From an uncultured Nonlabens sp. (GTDB lineage Bacteria > Bacteroidota > Bacteroidia > Flavobacteriales > Flavobacteriaceae): DNA of 64,000 nucleotides. The stretch spans positions 806,001 to 870,000 of the forward strand of contig CANLKV010000002.1 of NCBI GenBank assembly GCA_947491755.1. The letters are read 5' to 3'. Below the pieces are notes generated by a model. That model ran no database searches, had not been told where the DNA came from, and was given only the letters and a program-made list of their open reading frames with translations. Both the position numbers and the translations under genes were made by a program. Positions 50,420 through 59,946 of this stretch are shown piece after piece (within the stretch, counting starts at the first letter, position 1; every line of letters starts with the position of its first letter).

Positions 50420-51568
50420 TTAACGCAACAATCGCTCTATACAGTTTTTAATGCGCTTTTGATCTGCCTGAGTAAGATTTGATCCAGACGGCAAGCATAA
50501 ACCTTGTTCAAACAAGCCCTCACAAACTCCAGATCCGTAATAGGGATAATCACTATATAAAGGCTGTAAATGCATGGGCTTCCACAACGGGCGGGATTCT
50601 ATATTCTCGTCTTCTAGTGCCAGACGTATGTCCTCTCTCGTGATTCCTCCTGTTTTTACAGGATCTACTAGAATGGCACTCAGCCAGTGATTGGAATAAT
50701 AATCGGGACCAGGCTCTATATGTACCGTAATACCCTCAATCGATTCAAAAAGGTGGACGTAAAAAGCATTCATACCCCTGCGCAGGGCTATGTGTTTGTC
50801 CAGGACTTGCATTTGACCACGACCTATTCCAGCGCTTATGTTGCTCATGCGATAATTATAGCCTACCTCGCTATGCTGGTAATGAGGAGCGTTATCTCTG
50901 GCTTGAGTCGCCAGAAATACGGTTTTATCTTTTTGTTCTTTGGTAGGTACGACCATAGCGCCGCCGCCACTTGTCGTGATGATTTTATTCCCATTAAAAC
51001 TCAGGATACCGTAGTCACCAAAGGTCCCACATTTGCGCCCTTTGTAGGTACTACCTAAGGCCTCTGCACTATCTTCAATGATGGCAAGTTGGTTCGCTTT
51101 CGCGAAAGCGTGCACCTCATCCACCTTATAGGGCATACCGTATAGATGGACGGTAAGTAATGCCTTTGGTGTTTTACCCTGGCGTACCCGGTCTTGATAG
51201 GCTTCCTTTAAAGATTGCGGACAAATATTCCAAGTGTCCGGCTCGCTGTCGACCATTATAGGGGTAGCTCCCAAATACAGGATGGGATTTGTAGTGCCAC
51301 AAAAGGTAAAACTCTGGCACAAGACCTCGTCGCCTGGCCCTACACCTGCCTGGATCAACGCTAGATGTATGGCTGCTGTACCACTGGAAAGAGCGGCAAC
51401 ATGCACATTTTGTCCCTGATAATTCTCAAGATCTTTTTCAAAACCGTTTACATTAGGCCCTAGCGGAGCAACCCAATTGGTATCAAAGGCTTCTTTTACG
51501 AAGTCCCTCTCAGTGCCACCCATATGAGGTGAGGATAGCCAGATTTTATCTTTTGACATCAGTTGCAT
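50420..51568 (-). CDS. DegT/DnrJ/EryC1/StrS aminotransferase (sugar 4-aminotransferase, PglE-like)
   Basis: A 382-residue PLP enzyme. KIWLSSPHMGGTERDFVKEA opens the chain as in PglE/EpsN, and FCGTTNPILYLGATPIMVD, EDSAEALGSTYKGRKCG and LSFNGNKIITTSGGGAMV (PLP-Lys, about 190-195) are diagnostic. It should transaminate the 4-keto sugar made by the neighbouring dehydratase. A TATCTTTA box is 9 bases upstream of the ATG. The palindrome is read as HAFAKANQ at about residue 153-160. Confidence 0.92.
   Translation of the reverse strand: MQLMSKDKIWLSSPHMGGTERDFVKEAFDTNWVAPLGPNVNGFEKDLENYQGQNVHVAALSSGTAAIHLALIQAGVGPGDEVLCQSFTFCGTTNPILYLGATPIMVDSEPDTWNICPQSLKEAYQDRVRQGKTPKALLTVHLYGMPYKVDEVHAFAKANQLAIIEDSAEALGSTYKGRKCGTFGDYGILSFNGNKIITTSGGGAMVVPTKEQKDKTVFLATQARDNAPHYQHSEVGYNYRMSNISAGIGRGQMQVLDKHIALRRGMNAFYVHLFESIEGITVHIEPGPDYYSNHWLSAILVDPVKTGGITREDIRLALEDENIESRPLWKPMHLQPLYSDYPYYGSGVCEGLFEQGLCLPSGSNLTQADQKRIKNCIERLLR
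51095..51110. repeat. Iterated palindrome, copy 9 (in DegT aminotransferase)
   Basis: Perfect CGCTTTCGCGAAAGCG, read on the minus strand as HAFAKAN. Confidence 0.95.
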
Positions 51569-52032
51569 TTTTGGTGGTAAAGATATAGGAATGAGTTGAG
51601 ACTTCGCCTACTATGGTTTCCAGTCCACACCCCTTATCTTATGTAAAAAAGTGGACCAGACATTAGTGATTCTTTAAGCAATTAAGTTTTAAATGTGGGC
51701 TTTGGGCTGGTAATCGATTTTTAAGTTCTATTGAGATTGTTCATTTTTACAATTGCTGCAAAAACGAACCAAAAAAATCTAGGCTTTGGGACACCTGTCT
51801 AAAAATTTCAATACTCCAACTAAAGAAAAAAAAAGATGATGGTTTCTTAGGTGTCTTTAAAGTTGTTATCGTCATTATTACTAGTAAACACTCACTACTA
51901 ATTAGGATTTTTCTTTGGTCGTTTCCATATTTTCATTTTTAACGACAGACTTCCCAAGGCCTTTTTTGAGTATTTAAACAAGACAGAATTACGACGAGCC
52001 TACTATATAGTAATCTGGCATTACTAGTATGA
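51569..52032. other. 464-base stretch without a gene
   Basis: No coding frame of convincing quality on either strand. The only regulatory signal is a minus-strand TATCTTTA box at 51578-51585 for the DegT gene. A short inverted repeat (GACACCT near 51790, AGGTGTC near 51854) is present. The A+T-rich text could be the remains of a lost capsule gene, but I cannot show it. Confidence 0.5.
51578..51585 (-). promoter_or_regulatory. Putative -7 promoter box of the DegT aminotransferase gene
   Basis: Minus-strand TATCTTTA, one base from TAnnTTTG, in the extended string TATATCTTTACC, which also precedes menB. It would give the dehydratase-DegT end of the capsule locus its own promoter. Confidence 0.4.
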
Positions 52033-52560
52033 TTATTTAAAAATGACTTGAATTGTCTTTAAAATGATGTGGACATCATAGGTGAAGCTTCTTTTTTCTA
52101 AATATTCCAGATTCATTTTAACCTTGTCAGGAAACAAAACTTCATCGTTAAACTTCGGTGGGTCCTCTTGTTGCGCCAGTAGTTGTTCTTCGTTACGGTA
52201 TTTAATCGCGGCTAGGCTGGTAAGCCCTGGCTTCAGTTGTAGCACTTTTCTATCGTTACCTACAAGTTTGTCATAATAGCCTGGCACATCTGGACGCGGT
52301 CCTACGATGCTCATATCGCCCTTGATAACATTCCATAACTGTGGTAATTCGTCAACTTTATACTTGCGCAGCCATTTACCCATGCGGGTAACCCGACCGT
52401 GCTCCATCGTTTTTAGCTTGTAGATTGTAAAAGGTTTGCCGTGCTGACCTATGCGGGTTTGTTTAAAAATTTGGGTTTTAAAAATGAAAAGTATAGAAAG
52501 AGGTATCAAAAGGAGTATCAACAATGATATAGAAAAAACAATGTCAGTAATCCTAGTCAC
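52033..52560 (-). CDS. Short phosphoglycosyl transferase (bacterial sugar transferase, PglC-like)
   Basis: A 175-residue monotopic enzyme that places a phosphosugar on undecaprenyl phosphate. One N-terminal membrane segment (about 7-28) is followed by [11 protein letters not shown] (about 41-51) and [24 protein letters not shown] (about 68-91), which includes the catalytic Asp-Glu pair. The length is that of the minimal PglC form. It starts 0-1 bases from the end of the formyltransferase gene, so the nucleotide sugar made by the dehydratase/DegT/formyltransferase set is its likely substrate. Confidence 0.92.
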   Translation of the reverse strand: MTRITDIVFSISLLILLLIPLSILFIFKTQIFKQTRIGQHGKPFTIYKLKTMEHGRVTRMGKWLRKYKVDELPQLWNVIKGDMSIVGPRPDVPGYYDKLVGNDRKVLQLKPGLTSLAAIKYRNEEQLLAQQEDPPKFNDEVLFPDKVKMNLEYLEKRSFTYDVHIILKTIQVIFK

Positions 52561-53325
52561 CTAATCTTTTGTTTTTAAGGGAGTTAATTTTATTTGCACA
52601 GCCATTTTTAAACCATCAATATTTAACTGAGCAGCCTCTTGTATGTTGTTTGTGGTGAGCGCTCTCAATTTATCAATTAATTCTTTACCTGTGTAATACT
52701 GATCAGGTTCAATTTTGTTTATTTTTTTAAGATCTCTTTTCTTATAAGAGCTGCCCTGGCCCTTTTGTTTAATTTTTGGAGGTGATAGCTTTATTAAATC
52801 AGGAAGTGCCTCTTTAAAAACATCATATTCTAAATTCAAGACTTTCTGATAAAGGCTATTTGCAGTGTCATAAGGCATAACATCCAATTGCTTTTGATGC
52901 ACTATATCGCCCGCATCCAATTCTATCGCCATGTAATGCAATGTAGCTCCGTAGGGAGTTCCATCTACTATAGCCCAGGTAGGCGTATTCCACCCCTTAT
53001 TAAAAGGGAGATAGGCAGGATGCAGATTTAAAAATCCTATCATGGGAATTTCCAACACTCCAGCAGGAATAATGTAAGGAAAATGAATACCAAAAATATA
53101 GTGTAATTCAGCTTCACGTAATTGATCCATAACAGCTATATCACTTATCTCATTTGCGATAAATATTTTCTCTGCGGGTAATCCAGACAATTCAATCAAT
53201 TCATGAGCATGTGTCTGTTTTGAGTTTTCTGAAATAAATAAATATGACGGTAAAAAACCAGAATCTATCAAAAGACCCAGTATTCTAACACTTATCTCCC
53301 GGTCACCCGCAAATGCATACTTCAT
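52561..53325 (-). CDS. Formyltransferase family protein, probable sugar N-formyltransferase
   Basis: A 254-residue enzyme with the formyl-transferase fold. The catalytic triad context is intact: NLHPAYLPFNKG (Asn100, His102) and YMAIELDAGD (about 131-140). It lacks the tRNA-binding C-terminal domain of methionyl-tRNA formyltransferase, and the context is sugar metabolism. I infer N10-formyl-THF-dependent formylation of an amino sugar made by the DegT enzyme, as in Vio4NFo or Qui4NFo pathways. It overlaps the preceding small gene by 4 bases and abuts the PglC-like gene. Confidence 0.85.
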   Translation of the reverse strand: MKYAFAGDREISVRILGLLIDSGFLPSYLFISENSKQTHAHELIELSGLPAEKIFIANEISDIAVMDQLREAELHYIFGIHFPYIIPAGVLEIPMIGFLNLHPAYLPFNKGWNTPTWAIVDGTPYGATLHYMAIELDAGDIVHQKQLDVMPYDTANSLYQKVLNLEYDVFKEALPDLIKLSPPKIKQKGQGSSYKKRDLKKINKIEPDQYYTGKELIDKLRALTTNNIQEAAQLNIDGLKMAVQIKLTPLKTKD

Positions 53326-53645
53326 AATTGTATTTTTCTAAATTCTTCACTATAGGCAATCATACCTTCCAATCTTTGAAAAACAAAAGTCTGATTCAGA
53401 CTAGGCTTCAAGAGTTCCTTTTCAAATTCAAACTGATGCATCCAGTCATCCAAATGAAATAAATAATTTTGAATGACCTTAAGGACAGTCTCACTGTCTG
53501 TATCATCTAGAGCATTTTCTAGATGTTTGTACACCCTTTTATTAGCATTATAAATGCGTAGAGCTTGATAAAATTTCTTGTCATTCTTATATGCATCGTA
53601 AGCTGCTTGACTTAAGGCTATGGAATTGTTAAGTGCTTTATTCAT
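53322..53645 (-). CDS. 107-residue protein of unknown function in the formyl-sugar operon
   Basis: A soluble, mainly helical protein with clusters of aromatic residues (KKFYQALRIYNANKRVYKHL, YLFHLDDWMHQFEFEKELL). I do not recognise it. The ATGA overlap with the formyltransferase start and a 32-base gap to the upstream sugar transferase place it firmly in the operon. It could be a helper or regulator of the formylation step, but that is context only. Confidence 0.7.
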   Translation of the reverse strand: MNKALNNSIALSQAAYDAYKNDKKFYQALRIYNANKRVYKHLENALDDTDSETVLKVIQNYLFHLDDWMHQFEFEKELLKPSLNQTFVFQRLEGMIAYSEEFRKIQL

Positions 53646-53677
53646 GTATTTTATGCTGACTATTTGATCTTGATATG

Positions 53678-54283
53678 CTATGTATTATTACCAGTAAAAT
53701 TAGTAGTAGTTGCGTGACCCTCCTGGGTTATACCGTCAGTTTTAATGATTTTAATAATCGTGAGAAACAAAATTTTAAGGTCAAGCATAAAATTTTGATG
53801 GTCAACATACCATACGTCTAATTCAAACTTTTTTTGCCAACTTATGGCATTGCGCCCATTAACCTGTGCCCAGCCAGTAATCCCTGGCTTCACCTCGTGC
53901 CTGCGAGCCTGTTCTTGAGAATAGAGTTCCAGATATTCTGGTAGTAAAGGCCGCGGCCCTACAAAACTCATGTCACCTTTTATGACATTAATTAATTGTG
54001 GTAATTCGTCAAGAGAGGTTTTCCTTATCGTCTTACCTATCTTAGTTAGTCGCTGATGATCTGACAGCAAATTACCTTTATTATCTTTTCTATCATTCAT
54101 CGTTTTAAATTTGATGATTTTAAAAAACTTTCCATGTTTACCTGGTCTCACTTGAAAAAAGAAGGGAGAGCCAGAGTTTGCGATAGATAATAGTAGAAAA
54201 ACTATAATAAAAACTGGAAACAATAATATAAAGGCAATAATTGCTATTAATTCATCTAGTAGAGACTTAATAAAATTATACAT
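53678..54283 (-). CDS. Second phosphoglycosyl transferase (bacterial sugar transferase)
   Basis: A 201-residue PglC/WcaJ-core enzyme. I take ATG 54281-54283 ([14 protein letters not shown]) as the start because it overlaps the upstream gene's stop (TAATG); a longer frame to 54328 would overlap that gene by 46 bases. One membrane hairpin (about 9-32) is followed by [15 protein letters not shown] (about 50-64), [25 protein letters not shown] (about 90-114) and [15 protein letters not shown] (about 132-146). It is the second such initiating enzyme in the locus, which may mean two lipid-linked glycans or a recombined locus. Confidence 0.92.
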   Translation of the reverse strand: MYNFIKSLLDELIAIIAFILLFPVFIIVFLLLSIANSGSPFFFQVRPGKHGKFFKIIKFKTMNDRKDNKGNLLSDHQRLTKIGKTIRKTSLDELPQLINVIKGDMSFVGPRPLLPEYLELYSQEQARRHEVKPGITGWAQVNGRNAISWQKKFELDVWYVDHQNFMLDLKILFLTIIKIIKTDGITQEGHATTTNFTGNNT

Positions 54284-55440
54284 TATTTGTTTTCTAAGCT
54301 TTGATATTCCTTTAATAATAGGTCCCAAAAATATTTTCTTTCAAATCTCGAAACAATGTAATTCCTAGCCTTTTCCTTCATCGCGTTCATTAGGGTTTTA
54401 TTTTCAAGAAGTTTCAGCACCGATTCTTTAATTGCATCTGAAGACTTCACAGGGATTAATATACCATTTTCGTTATTAATGATAATTTCATTACAGCCAT
54501 TGATATCACTGACGATAGAAGGTACTCCCATAGCTCCTGCTTGCAGGACAACATTTGGGAACCCTTCACGATAGCTGGGGAAAACAAATAAATCAGTGAT
54601 AGCTAAATATGGTCTTACATCGTTTTGAAAACCCGTGTAGATAATTTGAGAATGTGTTTTAATTTGATCAAACGTTTGGGGAGATATCGGATTCAACTCC
54701 TGCTCAAAGGGACCGACAATCAATAATTTTAACCCTTCATTTGACGTTGCTAATTCCACAAATGCCTGGACTAATTCATTGATCCCCTTGTCTTTAACTA
54801 CTCGACCTATAAAAGTCAATACAAAATCTGTTGTCAATATGCCCGATTCTTTCTTTAGTTTTTTCAAGTGCTCAAATGAGAAATGCTCGCTTGAAAAATG
54901 ACTAGTATCAATTCCGTTAGAACTTCCATTTCCTAACACCTTTAATTTAGTAGGAGAGGTAAGCTTTTTACTTTCAATAAAAGCATGTAAACCCATAGAG
55001 TTTGGGTAAATCATTGAGGAACAAGCGTAAGTCAGTCGTTCTACAAGCATAAGAATCCTGCGCTTAATGCCATTCGTTTCCATCAATGGCATTCCCGCCA
55101 CGGTATGTAAACGATGTGGAACTCCAGCAACAAAAGCTGCCAACATCCCGATTATACCTGCTTTTGGAGTGTGAGTATGAACTATATATGGTCTTTCTTT
55201 AAACAGAAACAAAGTAAGTCTTACTACAATAAAGAGGTCTTTTACAGGGGTTATTTTTCTTGTAAGTTCCAAATCCTTATACTTAACACCTTCGCGATCG
55301 GCTACTGTTTTTAAATAATTTTTATCGCTAGAAACAGCATAAATTTCAAAATAATTATTCATGAAAGATAGCTGCCCTTCCAAAAGTTTATCCAAAGATA
55401 GCGGTACAGTTGTAACTCTTACTAGCCTCTTCCTATCCAT
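54283..55440 (-). CDS. Glycosyltransferase family 4 (GT1-fold)
   Basis: A 385-residue GT-B enzyme. [21 protein letters not shown] (about 93-113) and the C-terminal nucleotide-binding pattern [18 protein letters not shown] (about 213-230) and [21 protein letters not shown] (about 288-308; the E(x7)E motif lies here) place it among capsule GT4 enzymes like WcaL/PglA. It overlaps the GT4 gene upstream by 8 bases. Donor and acceptor unknown. Confidence 0.9.
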   Translation of the reverse strand: MDRKRLVRVTTVPLSLDKLLEGQLSFMNNYFEIYAVSSDKNYLKTVADREGVKYKDLELTRKITPVKDLFIVVRLTLFLFKERPYIVHTHTPKAGIIGMLAAFVAGVPHRLHTVAGMPLMETNGIKRRILMLVERLTYACSSMIYPNSMGLHAFIESKKLTSPTKLKVLGNGSSNGIDTSHFSSEHFSFEHLKKLKKESGILTTDFVLTFIGRVVKDKGINELVQAFVELATSNEGLKLLIVGPFEQELNPISPQTFDQIKTHSQIIYTGFQNDVRPYLAITDLFVFPSYREGFPNVVLQAGAMGVPSIVSDINGCNEIIINNENGILIPVKSSDAIKESVLKLLENKTLMNAMKEKARNYIVSRFERKYFWDLLLKEYQSLENK

Positions 55441-56488
55441 ATAAATTATTCTGGATATTAGTCATAAAGTTTTTAATAGTTCTAGATTTTAATTCTTTGT
55501 CAAAATACTTTCTTGCATTATCTGTTTTGGTTTCAAAAGACCTTTTTAAAGCTTCACTTAATGAAAGTACGTCATTTGTATCACATAATGTCAATCCTTT
55601 AATTTCATCTATTCCTCCTGCACATTTCGTCGAAACCACTTTTTCATTTTTTGACATCATCTGTAAAAGCACATTTGGAAAGCCTTCTCTTCTAGAGGAA
55701 ACAACGCAAATATCTGCAGTTTCAAAATATTGATATACATTCTTAACAAAACCAGGTAAATTTATTTTATTTGAGAGGTTTTTTTCTTTTACTAGAACCT
55801 CGAGTGCTTCTCTTTCAGGACCTTCACCCAAAATAACTAAATTGAAATTAGAGTATTCTCTTATAAAATTTTCGAATGCTTTTATCAGTATATCAAAGCC
55901 CTTTTCTGGTATTAATCGTCCAGCACTTACAATGAAAGGTTTAGTAAAATTTATGTCCTCATTGAAAACCTCGCTTGAAAATTTAAATGGGTTTGGTATG
56001 GTTTTTACTCTAGTTCTTTTAAATAGATAATTTGCGTTACCTGCTAAACCATCTTTCATCAAATCAGATTGAGTAATAATTAAGTCTATTTTATTGTATC
56101 CTAGAAAATAGGCTATTTTATATTTACATAACTTCAAGCCTTTATACCTTAGAAAAACAGATGTAGATTCCCTAACAACTAAGTATTTTGGGTCTATAAG
56201 TCTACACCATCTTAAAAATCCAACGATTGAATTTATCATGATATGAGTTGTGTAAACTACATCAATATTCTGTTTATTAATTGATTTGGCAAGATTATGA
56301 ATTCTAATGTTAAATTTGAGAAAAACGTTTTCGAATTGTTCTAAGTCATTCCAAAAATCCGAATTCTTTTTCTTTATAAAAATAATAAAAACTGTGTTAC
56401 CAGTTTGTGAAAGATGACAGGCAAGTTGTTTAGCAACATTTTCTGCTCCACCCGGTAAATTGTTATGTAATATGATTAAATAATTCAC
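55433..56488 (-). CDS. Glycosyltransferase family 4 (GT1-fold)
   Basis: A 351-residue GT-B enzyme: NNLPGGAENVAKQLACHLS (about 9-27), VSAGRLIPEKGFDILIKAF (about 185-203), LGEGPEREALE (about 217-227), VSSRREGFPNVLLQMMS (about 258-274). The gene is visibly richer in A+T than the genes at either end of the locus. A 48-base gap separates it from the EpsG-like gene. Donor and acceptor unknown. Confidence 0.9.
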   Translation of the reverse strand: MNYLIILHNNLPGGAENVAKQLACHLSQTGNTVFIIFIKKKNSDFWNDLEQFENVFLKFNIRIHNLAKSINKQNIDVVYTTHIMINSIVGFLRWCRLIDPKYLVVRESTSVFLRYKGLKLCKYKIAYFLGYNKIDLIITQSDLMKDGLAGNANYLFKRTRVKTIPNPFKFSSEVFNEDINFTKPFIVSAGRLIPEKGFDILIKAFENFIREYSNFNLVILGEGPEREALEVLVKEKNLSNKINLPGFVKNVYQYFETADICVVSSRREGFPNVLLQMMSKNEKVVSTKCAGGIDEIKGLTLCDTNDVLSLSEALKRSFETKTDNARKYFDKELKSRTIKNFMTNIQNNLYG

Positions 56489-56536
56489 GGCTTTGACTAT
56501 TTAAGTTGTATATTAATTTATTAGTTGTAATTATGG

Positions 56537-57778
56537 TCAAGTACCTGAACCAAGTACTAAATAATCATATATTAAATAGAAAGGATTAGTTATGTAAAAC
56601 TGTATTTCTGTAACTTCAAAAGTTAGATTTATAAAATATGCATATGATGGAAGCATACAAACAAGGGTGATTAATAATAATTTCGTGAACTTTTTCTCGT
56701 AGAATACATCTAAGATTATAAATGCGATAATAGGAATGGCAAGATGAATAAATCGAATACCAACGGAAGGAATAAACATTGTGAAATTTACAAAGGTCAT
56801 CCAAACGATTAGAAATCGAAACAAATCGGAAGAAAAATGACTTTTATAAATTAATTCGCGGTACTTGTAAAAAAATATTACGATAAAGTTGATTGCCAAG
56901 CGTGGAGGCACTTTAAAAATAAAAGCATACCAAACTGCTTGTTCCTGCTTAGTTTCAATAATATTTGAATCAGTATATAATTGAATTACTTTAGAAATAA
57001 AGGACGGAAGATATGACTGTATGGTTTCTAGTAGTAACAATGAGACCTCTGAAAGAAAGAAACTTAAAATAAATAAAATCATCCATAACTTATCGTATTT
57101 CCGAAGAAATAGCGCTATGAACAACATTAATACAAACGCTAAGAAAGAAACATGAATTAATGGTGTTAAAATAGACAACAGAAAGAATCTTTTATTGTTA
57201 TTATGAAAAATTTGAAAAATGCTGTAAACGCCAACCCAAGAAGCCGTCCAGAATCTTGTGCCATTTATATTAAAAATAGGATTACTCATGATAAAAAAAG
57301 TAGCCAATAGAAAGCAAAGTAGAGTTTGTGACATATTTTCATGACTTGTCAAAAACCTAAATGACAACAACATGAAGCTGGCAAATACTAAAGCATAAAA
57401 AGCAAATATAAAATGATAATTGTCTGTAAATCTTGAAACCATAAAGGATGCCGACTTCATGTACAAATCTTTAGATCCATCATCAAATTCAAAATAATTG
57501 TTAACAAATTCTTCAAAATCGTTATTATCAAATTGGGCTGTTCTTTCAAACTTGATTCGATAAGACACTCCATCACCTGTGTATCCCATATTTTTATTCT
57601 CTGGAACGGTAAACGAAATACCAAAAAGCAAACAAAACACAAAGAAAATAACGTAGGAAGAATTACTTTTTAAATTTCTCAAAGAAGCAAACAAACCCAA
57701 TATTGGATTAAATGCAAACAAACCCAATTTTAATATCAAATCATTTGACTTAGGTACAGCCATTTGCTTAATTTCCAA
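56537..57778 (-). CDS. EpsG/Wzy-family polysaccharide polymerase
   Basis: A 413-residue protein with about ten membrane helices and a periplasmic loop in the first third containing the EpsG-type pattern GDGVSYRIKFER. NGTRFWTASWVGVYSIF (about 170-186) is characteristic of EpsG/Wzy, and no other polymerase candidate exists in the locus. It would join repeat units on the lipid carrier at the outer face of the inner membrane. The start follows the ATP-grasp stop by 2 bases. A+T content is high (13 G+C of 60 in 56581-56640). Confidence 0.85.
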   Translation of the reverse strand: MEIKQMAVPKSNDLILKLGLFAFNPILGLFASLRNLKSNSSYVIFFVFCLLFGISFTVPENKNMGYTGDGVSYRIKFERTAQFDNNDFEEFVNNYFEFDDGSKDLYMKSASFMVSRFTDNYHFIFAFYALVFASFMLLSFRFLTSHENMSQTLLCFLLATFFIMSNPIFNINGTRFWTASWVGVYSIFQIFHNNNKRFFLLSILTPLIHVSFLAFVLMLFIALFLRKYDKLWMILFILSFFLSEVSLLLLETIQSYLPSFISKVIQLYTDSNIIETKQEQAVWYAFIFKVPPRLAINFIVIFFYKYRELIYKSHFSSDLFRFLIVWMTFVNFTMFIPSVGIRFIHLAIPIIAFIILDVFYEKKFTKLLLITLVCMLPSYAYFINLTFEVTEIQFYITNPFYLIYDYLVLGSGT

Positions 57779-57780
57779 AA

Positions 57781-58818
57781 TTAATCTTTAACATTCTCAG
57801 TATGATGAATAAAGTTCTTTATCATCCATTCTTCTGGCGTTACTTTAGATTTATGCCAGCCTAAATTTGTATCCCAGTATCCAGGACATGAGTCATAGGC
57901 TCTAGCAGTAAATCCAAAACACATCTCAACAATGAGTGGATTGGAATTCTGATCAAACACATAATCAAATGCGATACAGTCAAATTCCAAACGCTTAGAA
58001 ACATTAAATGAAATCTTGATACAGGAATTATCTATTTGCGAATGATCATAAATAATTTTACCACTACCAGATGCTCTAAAATCATTTTCCCTATTTAATC
58101 GTTTAATTGCAAAAGCCTTATTCCCTATAATTATCACCCTAACATCAAAAGAGTTTTCAGGGATAAATTCCTGATAATAAAAATACCCCTTCTCATTTTG
58201 TACACGCCTAGATTCGCTTTTTCTATTATGGAAAAATCTAAATGATTTGTTAAGTAATTGCAATGGATTTTTAATTGATTTAGCTATCCGAATTTTTTGA
58301 TTCAAATTTTGAGTTAAATCCGGTTGTGGATTAATTCCTTCACCAAACATCAAATTAATAACGCGTTCCGCCTCCAATTTATTCGATAGTAATTTCACAT
58401 TAGAAGCACCAGCTCCGCGAGTTAATTTACTGACTATTGGGAAATTTATTGTTGAAATATGCTCAAGTGCTGTTTCCTTATTATAAAAAGCATAACAAGG
58501 CACCATTGGTGCTTTAATGGATTCTAATAAGTACTTTTGAGCAACTTTATCATCAAAATGCCATCTACTATTGAAATTTGGAAAACAACGCACACCAACT
58601 TGTTCAATTGAATTCATGATATGTGGGAACAATCTAAGCTCAGTTGAATTTGAATGATTTATGTGCCACATGAAATGAGTGATACCAATTTTCAATATTT
58701 GGGTAATAATGGTATTGGAAAAAACATTGATTACTCTATAATCAATATTATGATCTTCACAATATGATATCCATTTATCGCTAAAGCTTCCCTTTCTTAC
58801 ATGTATCCCTATAATCAT
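57781..58818 (-). CDS. ATP-grasp superfamily ligase
   Basis: A 345-residue soluble protein. The fold is recognised from the lid and nucleotide-binding segments: FPIVSKLTRGAGASNVKLL (about 126-144, a RimK-like Lys/Gly loop), YYQEFIPENSFDVRVIIIG (about 215-233) and DCIAFDYVFDQNSNPLIVEMCFGF (about 277-300) with Mg-binding acids. ATP-grasp ligases join a carboxylate to an amine through an acyl phosphate. It overlaps the CapA-like gene by 4 bases, so the pair acts together. Which acid and amine are joined is not known. Confidence 0.85.
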   Translation of the reverse strand: MIIGIHVRKGSFSDKWISYCEDHNIDYRVINVFSNTIITQILKIGITHFMWHINHSNSTELRLFPHIMNSIEQVGVRCFPNFNSRWHFDDKVAQKYLLESIKAPMVPCYAFYNKETALEHISTINFPIVSKLTRGAGASNVKLLSNKLEAERVINLMFGEGINPQPDLTQNLNQKIRIAKSIKNPLQLLNKSFRFFHNRKSESRRVQNEKGYFYYQEFIPENSFDVRVIIIGNKAFAIKRLNRENDFRASGSGKIIYDHSQIDNSCIKISFNVSKRLEFDCIAFDYVFDQNSNPLIVEMCFGFTARAYDSCPGYWDTNLGWHKSKVTPEEWMIKNFIHHTENVKD

Positions 58819-59945
58819 TTTCTTAGATATCTTTTAGAAGCAGCTACTGTTAAATCCAAATGAGATTCACATCTAGTTAAGTTTAGCCTTAACGCTACTC
58901 CGAGTTCTGACAGAAATTTAAAATTGAAATATCTCAAACCACCACGGATGTATTTATTAGTAATGAAAGAAGTTGGAGAAATATAATTTATGTAATTGTT
59001 GAATGTATTATCAACATAGCGCTCCCAATTCTGTCTTAATAATATAGGGTTTCGAATAATTTGATTTAAACCTTCTATTTTTTTCATAAATAAATGATTG
59101 TCGTGGTTTGTAAGCAACTGCAGTTGATTCTTTTCGATACTATTTCTTACAAAGAATGGTTGATGGGATAAGACGTTATTTTGAAACTTTACACTAATGA
59201 TCATACCATGATTCCATTGATCACTCCTATTACCGCTTGTAAATAAGAAATTCCCTAGTCCATAATAAATGGGAGCGTTTTTATAATTTTCAAATCCACT
59301 AATGCAATGTGTATGGTGACTCACGACAATGTTAGCACCCATGTCGACAAAAAACCTAAATAATTTTTGAATTCTGGGACTTGGTAAATTATAATATTCA
59401 TGCCCTCCATGATAGATTACAAAAACGCAATCTGCTATTTCGGATGCCTCTTTGATTTGCCAGAAATTATCAATTAAATTAAAACCTGATGCGCCTGCAT
59501 TTTCCTCATCGGCAGAAGACCATTCATTTTCCGTAATATTGACTATACCAACAATATTTGAACCATGCTTTACATAACATGTTTGAGCAGCAGATTCAAT
59601 ATTATTGCCTGCCCCAATATGAGTAATCTTATTGTTCTTACAGTACTTTATAGTGTCTAAAACACCTTCTCGTCCGTAATCATAAATATGATTATTTGCC
59701 AAAGTAAAAACATTAATACCTAATTCGCTTTTTAATCTAGTTATCTGTTCCTCTGATGCTTTCAAATTAGGTCCAGTTTTTAAGATTGGGGATGTTGAGG
59801 TAGTAATGGGTGCCTCTAAATTAAGAATTCTATAATTATGACTAAGAAATAATTTACTCAAGTCCTCATTAGTAATTTTTTTACTACTTATCTTCTTATT
59901 AATTACCGTATCACCTCCTATAATAAAACTTGTTTCTTCCATCAT
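58815..59945 (-). CDS. CapA-family (PgsA-like) capsule protein, metallophosphatase fold
   Basis: A 376-residue protein of the CapA/PGA_cap family. FIIGGDTVINKK opens the chain, followed by ILNLEAPITTS (about 37-47), NVFTLANNHIYDYGREGVL (about 74-92), and VVSHHTHCISGFENY (about 198-212), the metal-binding blocks. No clear signal peptide is visible. In Bacillus, CapA/PgsA partners the poly-gamma-glutamate ligase. Here it overlaps an ATP-grasp gene rather than a CapB ligase, which suggests a related amide-bond chemistry on the polysaccharide. Confidence 0.88.
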   Translation of the reverse strand: MMEETSFIIGGDTVINKKISSKKITNEDLSKLFLSHNYRILNLEAPITTSTSPILKTGPNLKASEEQITRLKSELGINVFTLANNHIYDYGREGVLDTIKYCKNNKITHIGAGNNIESAAQTCYVKHGSNIVGIVNITENEWSSADEENAGASGFNLIDNFWQIKEASEIADCVFVIYHGGHEYYNLPSPRIQKLFRFFVDMGANIVVSHHTHCISGFENYKNAPIYYGLGNFLFTSGNRSDQWNHGMIISVKFQNNVLSHQPFFVRNSIEKNQLQLLTNHDNHLFMKKIEGLNQIIRNPILLRQNWERYVDNTFNNYINYISPTSFITNKYIRGGLRYFNFKFLSELGVALRLNLTRCESHLDLTVAASKRYLRK

Positions 59946-59946
59946 T

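Noticed and set aside
51569..52032. Insertion-sequence remnant in the gap between DegT and the sugar transferase
   Set aside because: No transposase fragment, terminal inverted repeats or target duplication could be seen; only a short inverted repeat near 51.79/51.85 kb.
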